Assembly: GCF_950295315.1 (NCBI RefSeq)
Contig: NC_080170.1
Coordinates: forward strand, 91,124,054-91,188,053
Direction: 5' to 3'
DNA: 64,000 bases
DNA from: Erinaceus europaeus
Taxonomy: Eukaryota; Chordata; Mammalia; Eulipotyphla; Erinaceidae
The notes below the pieces were generated by a model. The model saw only the letters and a program-made list of their open reading frames with translations. It ran no database searches and was not told the DNA's origin. Positions 56,322 through 64,000 of this stretch are shown in pieces; position 1 is the stretch's first letter, and each line of letters begins with the position of its first letter. The translations under genes were made by a program, and so were the position numbers.

Positions 56322-56764
56322 GGTCCATCTATGATTTTATTTCATCACTAATTACCTTTTTTAATCTATGGGGCAAATTGTCTTGACTGAATAGATTAGG
56401 CCTGGGTTACTGAAGTTTACTCTCTAAAGTGTGGGTCAACTACACAGCTGGCAAAATGATAGACCAGGTTATCTCCCTTTGATATGTTTGCTCCTTGGTT
56501 TCTTTAAATGATGGTGTTCATTTAAATGAGGATGATAATCATGATTTTGATGATGATGATAAAAATAGTATACCTGCTCATAAGTTTATGAGAGGGTGAT
56601 TTATGTATAAAAACCACCTAGGAATCCAGCAATAGAATCACTTCTTAATAGTTCTTAATAGAGTTCTTAATAGTGGCTCTGATTATCATCATTATTAGGT
56701 ATTCTTATGATTAAAGCCCAAATATTTCCTTTATATCACACATAGCATTATTAAATATAAACTT
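56322..56764. other. Unique DNA, nothing recognised
   Basis: Includes a GATGATGATGAT patch near 56550 and a short local repeat of GTTCTTAATAG at 56650-56680. Confidence 0.4.
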
Positions 56765-56915
56765 AAAAAAAAAGATAGAGACAGAAAAGCAGAAACAGAG
56801 TGTGGAAGAGATCACAGCACCAAAGATTTCTTCAGTGCAGTGAGGGCCATACTTAGACGCAGGTCTCACAGCAAAGCAGCACACTATCCAAGTGAACTAT
56901 TTCATCAGCCCTTAA
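56765..56915 (-). mobile_element. Type E SINE, antisense
   Basis: AAGATAGAGACAGAAAAGCA, GATCACAGCACCAAAGATTT, CTTCAGTGCAGTGAGGGCCA, CAGCAAAGCAGCACACTATC and CAAGTGAACTATTTCATCAG. Confidence 0.65.
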
Positions 56916-57792
56916 ACATATATTATTATCTGGTTTCTCTGTTTCTGCAGCTCATTCACTATGGTGTGTTGTAACAGCAGATGCAGTCAGAAACCAACTC
57001 ATGGAGAGTATTTTCCCTTTCCATGGTCTCATGTTTGGTTTCTCAGCAGCACGGAGTGATGCTGAACTGGGGACTGAAACCACACCCAAGTTATGGAGTT
57101 GATAAAAGAGCTGGAGAACGAAAATATTTCTTTTTAGGGTTCGATTTGGCAAAGTTCTCTATTTAAATTAAAATCACCACAATGTTTGGGCCTAGTGAAT
57201 TGACAGTGTTCTTTGAGATGAAAAGAAGTTAGAATGTGCCACAGTTAGGAAACACAGGACTGAGACAATTTCAAGTTAGCTTTACACTAGATTTATTTTA
57301 TTTACTTATTTATTTATTTTTTATGAAACAGAAAAAAAGGAAACCACCCAAGCCTAGTAGCACTGGCCTTCCCCAGGGCCCCATATTTTTTCACACATTT
57401 CTAGGCCTGGCACTCCTTCAATCAGCACATCCCTGAACAGATGTGCCAAGTCGCTCATCACCTTCATCCCAGCATGTTCCTGTCCAAGCTCCAGCAACTT
57501 CCTGGACATATAGTGTTCCTCAGCACCAAAGCTTATGATTGATTTAATTTTCTTGTTTCTTTTGACTGTATTCTTTTTCTAAACCACTAATCCACTCCTA
57601 AAAAGTCATGGGTTGGATGTTACTCTGTAACCTACAGCAAGTTTGGGAAAACACCGTCTGTGAAATGAGTTCCTGTAATGCATCACCAGGTGCCACTCTC
57701 CTTCTCTAACAGACCCTACTTGGAAGCTTTGGGCACTCAGCAGTGGTCAATGATGGGTGGCCAACAATGAAGACACTAACAGTCATTGCATT

Positions 57793-57824
<32 letters not shown>

Positions 57825-58204
57825 CTGGGTCTGTAGCTTCCTTGCATTGGGAGCAGCAACAAAAGGCTGCAACCACATAGTGTCATTGATAGGTGTGTCA
57901 AGATCTTGACTTAAAGGAGGGTCACTTTAGGACCAAATATATATGGAAATTGCACACTATTTGCAACTTTTCCTCATTAAATCTCTTGGCTCCTATATAT
58001 GCCTCCTGCTATTAAGATAGTTTTGCAGTGAAGAGTGAGAAAAGTGCATAAATACATTTCCAAATGAAGAAATGAGGTTTCAGTATTTGCAATGCAACTA
58101 CTGATATTAGAAATGAAACTTAAAGGTCAACTGGATCTGGCCTCAGATATTAAATCTGTGCTGTGACAAATCTCAATCGTTTGCTGAGAATAAGCATAAC
58201 ATTT
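56916..58204. other. Unique DNA, no gene seen
   Basis: A CT repeat at 57788-57819. Short ORFs (60-66 codons) on both strands near 56950-57440 lack recognisable homology. Confidence 0.45.
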
Positions 58205-58213
58205 TTGCTAAGT

Positions 58214-58355
58214 GGTCCAGGAGGTGGCGCAGTGGATAAAGCACTGGACTCTCAAGCATAAGGTTCTGAGTTCAATCCTTGGCAGCACATGTACCAGAGT
58301 GGTGTCTACTTCTTTCTCTTTCTCTCCTCCTTTCTCATTAATAAATAAAATATTT
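58214..58355 (+). mobile_element. Type C SINE, sense, tail split by L1-3X
   Basis: GGTCCAGGAGGTGGCGCAGT, GGATAAAGCACTGGACTCTC, B-box-like AGTTCAATCCTTGG, GCAGCACATGTACCAGAG, tail TTAATAAATAAAATATTT. Its 9-bp duplication TTGCTAAGT lies at 58205-58213 and 59763-59771, so the L1-3X element between was inserted in its tail later. Confidence 0.8.
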
Positions 58356-59746
58356 GAATTATAGTCACCTTCTTGGTCCACGTTTAGGACGCCTCCTTGC
58401 TTGTCTCGCTGAAGGCCAGGATTTCAAGGCTTTCTAGTGGGGGGCGTGGGGGGGTGGGAGGAGCGGAGGTGGGTGGTGGGGATGGGACACAGTCTTTTGG
58501 TGGTGGGAATGGTGTATATGTACAACCCTATTAAAGTGTAAACATATAAACCACTATTTAATTAATATGAGAGGGGAAAAATTGATCATATGTCTAGAAC
58601 TTCTTAAAACACAGACTGAAGGGCAACAAAAGGGAAAAAATTTAAAAAAAAAGTTAAAAAAAAAACACAGACTGAGTCTTTTTAATACATAGGTTGTCTT
58701 TGATATGTTGTCTCTCCCAAAAGCCTAGACCAGGGAGAACAGAAGCAACCAGTAGCACAGCTATATACAAGATACTGGGTATTATACCCCAAACCCTAAC
58801 AAAGGGACTTTCCAAAGTTAACCTTATCACCAAATAATGAGACAATAACAATAACTATCCATTGTCTTCTTGAACCCTAAGACAACAGGACCCTCACATT
58901 TCCACTATAGAGCCTATATTTCCCCCAGTCCCGGAACCTTACGGTGGGGCCCACTTTTCTGCATGCTGCTCTCAATTCAAATCAAATAATACTGCATCTG
59001 TGGATCGCAACCTAATCAACGCAACAAATGCCACCCCGGCATGCTTCACTTCAGACTGTGACCAGAGACTTCAGGTGTGGAATGACAACCCTTCAGCTTC
59101 ATCACTCGGGTGAGACCTTTCCTTTCATAGTATTCCCTAATTCCATTCCAGGTGGTCCACTCCCCAATAAAGTCCCCAAACCTAGATATAGTCCAGGTCC
59201 CCTGAGATAGAGCATAGGTTCACACGTGCCCAAACTAGGGGAAAAAAGACGTACACAAGAGCATGCAGGGAATACCCCCAACACTTCATCTGCACTATTC
59301 CAGTCTTTAGGTCCATGATTGTTCAACAATTTGTTTGGCTTTGTATGTTAACTCTCTTTTCAGCCACCAGGTTCTGGATGCCAGCAAGATGTTGACCAGA
59401 CTTCCCTGGGCAGACGACCCCATCAATGTGTACTGGAACTCCACTTCCTCAGAACCCCACCCTAGTAGGGAAAGAGAGAGGCAGACTGGGAGTATGGACC
59501 AACCAGTCAACGCCCATGTTCAGTGGGGAAGCAATTACAGAAGCCAGACCTTCCACCCTCTGCAACCCACAACGACCCTGGATCCATACTCCCAGAGAGA
59601 TGGAGAATGGGAAGGCTATCAGGGGGAGGGGATGGGATATGGAGATCGGGTTATGGGAATTGTGCGGAACTGTACCCCTCTTATTCTATGGTTTTGTTAA
59701 TATCTCCTTTCTTAAATAAAAAAATAAATAATAAAAAAACTAAAAA
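58356..59746 (+). mobile_element. L1 type 2 3' UTR plus 3X, internally deleted
   Basis: AAAATATTT is duplicated at 58347-58355 and 59747-59755. After about 80 bp of unassigned sequence, the L1 type 2 end begins near 58436 (CTTTTGGTGGTGGGAATGGT, CTATTTAATTAATATGAGAG), then the 3X unit from CACAGACTGAGTCTTTTTAA. Compared with 33758-37029, about 0.85 kb is missing at about 59270 (AGAGCATGCAGGGAATACCC). The 3' end is intact. Confidence 0.8.
58620..58661 (+). mobile_element. Ultra-truncated type A SINE (tail only)
   Basis: About 42 bp: GGGCAACAAAAGGGAAAAAA and A-rich sequence, the last part of a type A SINE. Perfect 14-bp duplication AAAACACAGACTGA at 58606-58619 and 58662-58675, within the L1-3X junction. 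Confidence 0.9.
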
Positions 59747-59771
59747 AAAATATTTAAAAAAATTGCTAAGT

Positions 59772-60129
59772 TCCTGATAGGTAAAGCAGTTATGTTTGTC
59801 TAATCAACAAAATCACCTGGACAAGCATAGAATATGTAAGTACATAATGATAATAAACCATTGTCTGCTTGAAAGAGAAATACAAATTTATTATGATGAT
59901 CCAATGACAAGAATATTATGTGAAGTTCTGCAGAGCACAACTGTTTGGAGACACAATTTGCAGAAATATCAGGAATCAAGAGAGAACTGAACTAAGACCC
60001 AACATTTTCTAAAGTGAATATGGCAGATTACTGTTTTATTTATCCTCAAGAGACCTAGCCGCAAGTATACAGTCACCACACACATTTGAATCATGTGATG
60101 ACTCTCATACTTTAAATGGTATGGAAGGC
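59772..60129. other. Unique DNA, nothing recognised
   Basis: No gene or repeat named; 60291-60582 is likewise unassigned, with a poly(T) run at 60422-60434. Confidence 0.4.
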
Positions 60130-60290
60130 ACCTGAGGACACTTGACAAAAATAAAATTCCTGAGTGTTACTTCAAGAGTTTCTGATTATGTTGCTCTGGA
60201 GCAGAGCCTGGGGAACCTTGTTAATTTTTATTAACAAGTTTTTCAGGTGATTCTGCTAAAAGTGAATTCCAGGCTACTTTTGAGTGATGT
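60130..60290 (+). mobile_element. MER5A-like hAT MITE fossil
   Basis: GGCACCTGAGGACACTTGAC, CAAGAGTTTCTGATTATGTT, GAGCAGAGCCTGGGGAACCT and TTTTTCAGGTGATTCTGCTA follow the MER5A order. Highly diverged. Confidence 0.5.
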
Positions 60291-60593
60291 TGTTAGAACA
60301 TAAAATATCCTGCTTGTCTCCACTAAAGCCCTGTCCCAGATCAATGCAATTAATTATAAATTCAGTCTTCGTAGAAAAAAGTAGCTACTTGTCCATTTAC
60401 TTGTGATGTTTGCTACTTATGTTTTTTTTTTTTTCTTTCCCAGAAGATATGCTGGGAATCAGAAGTGTTTGACTTGAACATGAGTGGGGGTGGTGAGAAT
60501 ATTTCTTGGCCTCAAGTAAGAGAACTTGTTTCTCTGTGGAGGAAACCTAAACAGTGTTCCACATCAACACTGTCTCTCTTTTAGAAGTTCAGG

Positions 60594-61638
60594 CCTTAGA
60601 CCTCGAATAAATCCCTCTCTCCATTGTTACAGGTTATCTCTGTCAGGAACAACAAAACAGACCCCTTTGTGGGCCCCCATAGGAACTTGCCCTCAACTTG
60701 GATCAACAACGGTAGAGAACGTTCCATCCTCTGAAGAGAGACTGGACAACATACTCTATGCTACACCTGAGGAAGATGGGTCCTGATATTGGGGCAGCTT
60801 GGAATGCTCCTACTCATGACCACAGAATGTGAGCTCAGATCTACAGGGATGCAGAGGTTGCATAGGCTCCTAAGCTGAATATGGGCCCCAGATCACATCA
60901 AATTGATGGGGTTTACAGTCAACAATATTTATACACCTTTCCCATATTTGGGAGCTGCTCTCTTCCCTGATCCAGCTTTCTGGTCCTTCTGCCAGCCATG
61001 ATACCACCTTCCTAGACAATAATTAGGATTCACCTACATATCAGATTTCAAGCTCAGGCAAAAACAAACAAACAAATAAACAAACAAAAAAAAAACCCAC
61101 TAGTATAGCCATGGGCCCTTTGGAATATAACTAAAATATGCCTATGAGCTATCTACAAAACAGAGACACCCCCCCACCCAACTCTTCATCTGCACTATTC
61201 CAGTCTTTAGGTCCATGATTGGTTAACAGTTTGCTTGAAAACTCTTTTCAACCACCAGGTTCCAGATGCTAGCATGATGCCAACCAGACTTCCCTGGACA
61301 GGCAACCCCACCATTGTGTCCTGGAGCTCTGCTTCCACAAAGCCCTTCCCCAATAGGAAAAAATAAAAACAGGCTGGAGTATGGATCGACATGTCAGTGC
61401 CCATGTTCAGCGGGGAAACAATTACAGAAGCCAGACCTTCTACCTTCTGCATCCCACAATGACCTTGGGTTCATACTCCCAGAGGGTTAAACAATAGTAA
61501 AGTTATCAGGGGAGGGGATGGGATATGGAATTCTGGTGGTGGGAATTGTGTGAAGTTGTACCCCTCTTATCCTATGGTTTAGTCAATGTTTCCTTTTTAT
61601 AAATAAAAAAATTTTTAAAAAGTAAAAAAAAAAAAAAA
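60594..61638 (+). mobile_element. 3X repeat, 5'-truncated, clean insertion
   Basis: Starts at CCTTAGACCTCGAATAAATC and ends in the constant 3' end plus an A tail. Perfect 11-bp duplication AGAAGTTCAGG at 60583-60593 and 61639-61649. An (AAAC)n-type slot lies at 61060-61095. This copy shows 3X sequence moved with LINE-type hallmarks. Confidence 0.92.
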
Positions 61639-61649
61639 AGAAGTTCAGG

Positions 61650-62168
61650 ACTGTGGGGGGCCTTCTGAAGAAAGTGCTCAGAGAGGGAGCACTATGAAGT
61701 GTTTCCTTTATTATTTCCTTGAGGCATGGGGCTTTAAAATGTAAACAGATAAGCTCTTGGGGGATATAACTAAGCCTTTTGGTGAAGAAAACTACCTTGG
61801 ATATCCCTTTCTGGAAATTTTCTACCTATAAATTTGGCCCAAGAAAAATATTCATGCAAACCAAAAAGAGAGTTCAGACTTGGCTGGGCCCCTGCTTTGT
61901 AAGAAATATTTCCTTTGAAATTTCTAGGAGAGAACTGATTTAGGCATTTTTGCGTCTAGACAACAGTTTTAAAAGCCTTTCCAGTTTGGGTGTTAACCCA
62001 CAGTCAAAGAAGCCTGTATCCTTAGTCATTTCATACTACCTTCTTTAGTGGATTTTCTCTTCTTCCTTCTTCTTACTCCCTCATTCACCCCTCCTGCCCC
62101 ACTAAAAATATCTTTCTCTTAGAACAACAACAACAACAACAACAAACAACCACTCACCATAAAATGAT
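61650..62168. other. Unique DNA with (AAC)n
   Basis: An (AAC)n run at 62122-62149 sits just before the next 3X copy. No gene signal. Confidence 0.4.
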
Positions 62169-63105
62169 ACCTTTCCCATATTTGGGAGCTATTCTCTTCC
62201 CTGATCCAGCTTTCTAGTCCTATTTCCAACTATGACACCATTTCTCCAGATAATACCTTTGGTCCACCTGCATGTTAGCTGTCAGGCTCAGGCAAAAATT
62301 AGTAAAGTCATAGGCCCCTTGAAATATACCTAAAACAGACCTGCTAGCTTTTTCCAAAATGGAGACCCCCAAGTCTCATCTGCTATATTCTTGCCTTTAC
62401 ACTTCTGACTATTAAACAGTTTGGTCTGTATCTTTTTTAAAAAAATATTTATTTAATTTATTTATTCCCTTTTGTTGCCCTTGTTGTTTTATTGTTGTAG
62501 TTATTATTGTTGTTGTCGTTGTTGGATAGGACAGAGAGAAATGGAGAGAGGAGGGGAAGACAGAGAGGAGGAGAGAAAGATAGACACTTGCAGACCTGCT
62601 TCACCACCTGTGAAGCGACTCCCTTGCAGGTGGGGAGCCGGGGTTCGAACCGGGATCCTTATGCCGGTCCTTGTGCTTTGCGCCACCTGCGCTTAACCCG
62701 CTGCGCTACAGCCCAACTCCCTGGTCTATATCTTAATGCTTTTTTAGACACCAAGTTGCAGATGCTAACATGGTGCCAACCTGACAACCCTGGACAGAGG
62801 AACTCACCAATTCCCCAGAGCCCTGCCCGACTAGGGAAAGATAGGGACAGGGTGGGAGTATGGATTGACTTGCTGAAGCCCATGTTCAGCAGGGAAGTAA
62901 TTACAGAAGCCAGATCTTCCACCTTCTGCACCCCATAATAACCCTGGGTCCATGCTCCCAGAGGGATAAAGAAAAGGAAAGCTTTCAAGGGAGGGGAGGG
63001 GATATAGAACTCTGGTGGTGGAAATTGTGTGGAATTGTACCCCTCTAATCCTATGGTCTTGTTGATATTTTTTATTTTATAAATAAATTAAAAATAATAA
63101 ACAAT
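62169..63105 (+). mobile_element. 3X repeat, older form, split by a SINE
   Basis: CCTTTCCCATATTTGGGAGC, TTTGGTCCACCTGCATGTTA, GATGCTAACATGGTGCCAAC, CCACCTTCTGCACCCCATAA, GTACCCCTCTAATCCTATGG and an A-rich tail. A type A SINE lies at 62435-62722. Confidence 0.8.
62435..62722 (-). mobile_element. Type A SINE nested in 3X, antisense
   Basis: Among the least decayed type A copies: B box intact (GGGGTTCGAACCGGGATCC), head GCGCTTAACCCGCTGCGCTA. Target duplication GGTCTGTATCTT / GGTCTATATCTT at 62423-62434 and 62723-62734. Confidence 0.94.
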
Positions 63106-64000
63106 TAAAAAACTATTTTACTATAAATATATATGTAATTTATTAAAAATTAAATAATTACAAAATTAAATCTTGTAGATTTTTATAGTAATAATTTCCA
63201 TTATTATACTGAAAATGTTTCCTCTGAACAAAATTTTCTTAAGAATAATAACAATAATAATATAATAGGTTTCACCCCATTTTTTTGTACTTGTTTTTGG
63301 TGTACTTATTTTTGTCGCTTGTTCTTGGTGATTTGAATGATTCGAAGTTCATTATAAGAGAGAAGTAGAGCATTCCTTTTTGTTGTGCTAGGACAGCAAG
63401 TTTACTTTTAAATGCTGTTATATCAATTTACAAAGTATGTATCCAGCACAAAAGCATGTAGAAGAAGTCATATCTAAGATTGTGTTTAATTAAGTTAAAA
63501 TGAGTTTACATCATTTAAAAAATGAATTTTAAATTAAATATTTAAAATTTCAAATGAAAAATATGTAAATTCAAACATTTTTTTCTATAACCTTGTATTA
63601 AGCACCATTAGGAAAACCTACATTTTAGATATTATTCAATGTTTTAGTTATCATGAATGCAGCACTGATATTCATAATTGAAATATTAGTTTTATTGCAC
63701 ATCAGCCCAAAGGCAGACTAAACTATCTCACTAGTGACATTGAGGAAAAGACTATAAAGACTATAGAGAGAACTGTTCCACATTGGAAGGCATATTCAGT
63801 GATGGCTCATTAAGCCCCCAATATAGAAAATCTCCTTTTTCCCCCCCACAGATGGAGAGTCAGTAATGCTCAATAATGTTTAGAGGCTCTTCCCGAATCA
63901 GAACTATTCATGCTAAAATGACTCCCTTGAATACCAACTGCAAGTTACAAAGGCAACATGCTTCAAAGCAAAGGAAAACAAGATTGACTTTCTTTTTACT
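63106..64000. other. AT-rich unique DNA, no gene seen
   Basis: Very AT-rich to about 63600, with an ATAATAACAATAATAATA patch at 63244. No repeat or coding signal named. Confidence 0.45.

Noticed and set aside
53300..63100. Regularly recurring blocks that could suggest an array or segmental tandem duplication
   Set aside because: The blocks are separate 3X insertions. Their 5' truncation points, flanks and target duplications differ, so they were not made by tandem duplication, and there are no CRISPR-like repeat-spacer units.

Overview
The window looks like intergenic or intronic nuclear DNA from a hedgehog (Erinaceidae, probably Erinaceus). I found no host protein-coding gene, functional tRNA, rRNA or other RNA gene that I can support. 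The identification rests on repeat content. Dozens of tRNA-derived SINEs are of the ERI kind known from erinaceids, with intact or decayed A and B boxes. They sit beside young L1 insertions and typical placental fossils (MLT1, MER5A, L1M). I work from recognition and not from a library search, so species and subfamily names are inference. The open reading frames in the window fall on repeats, simple sequence, or unique DNA with no family resemblance.

Naming used below. SINE type A: about 290 bp, tRNA-like head, CT-rich middle, AAC/AAT-rich tail ending in a GGGCAACAAAAGGG block. Type A-ext: type A with an added 3' block beginning GCCTCCAGGGTTATTGCTGG on the antisense strand. Type B: about 210 bp, head GGGCCAGGTGGTGGCGCACC, tail (AATAAA)n. 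Type C: about 145 bp, head GTCCAGGAGGTGGCGCAG. Type D: about 150 bp, head with GATAGCATAATGGTTATGC. Types E, F and G: older tRNA-like SINEs. L1 type 1 and type 2: two L1 3' ends. 3X: a repeat of up to about 1.9 kb with a constant A-rich 3' end and variable 5' truncation, seen in eleven places.

Layout. 1-11 kb: SINEs B, C, A, D and E around a 3 kb repeat-poor block (1.26-4.2 kb), with a solo LTR at 556-1020 and an L1 3' end at 9.6-10.0 kb. 11-20 kb: 3X copies in both orientations and several type A SINEs. 20-30 kb: mostly fossils (MLT1, MER5A, L1M), a clean truncated L1 at 21.1 kb, a perfect 24-bp palindrome at 28.6 kb and an AT-dinucleotide tract at 29.1 kb. 30-46 kb: SINEs, plus an L1 insertion at 33.76-37.03 kb that includes ORF2 C-terminal sequence, type 2 3' UTR and a full 3X unit inside one target-site duplication. 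46-64 kb: a solo LTR at 47.5 kb, another L1, an MLT1, and a run of 3X copies from 53 to 63 kb with several nested insertions.

The main biological result is that the 3X repeat appears to be the long 3' end of an L1 lineage. Two loci share the same L1-3X junction, one complete insertion is bracketed by a duplicated target site, and a separate truncated copy has its own target-site duplication and A-rich tail. Target-site duplications let many insertions be placed to the base and ordered in time. No operon, CRISPR array or defence-type system is present. The only candidates for host function are an 18-nt microexon-like motif at 41540-41557 and two weaker exon-like sites; all are speculative.
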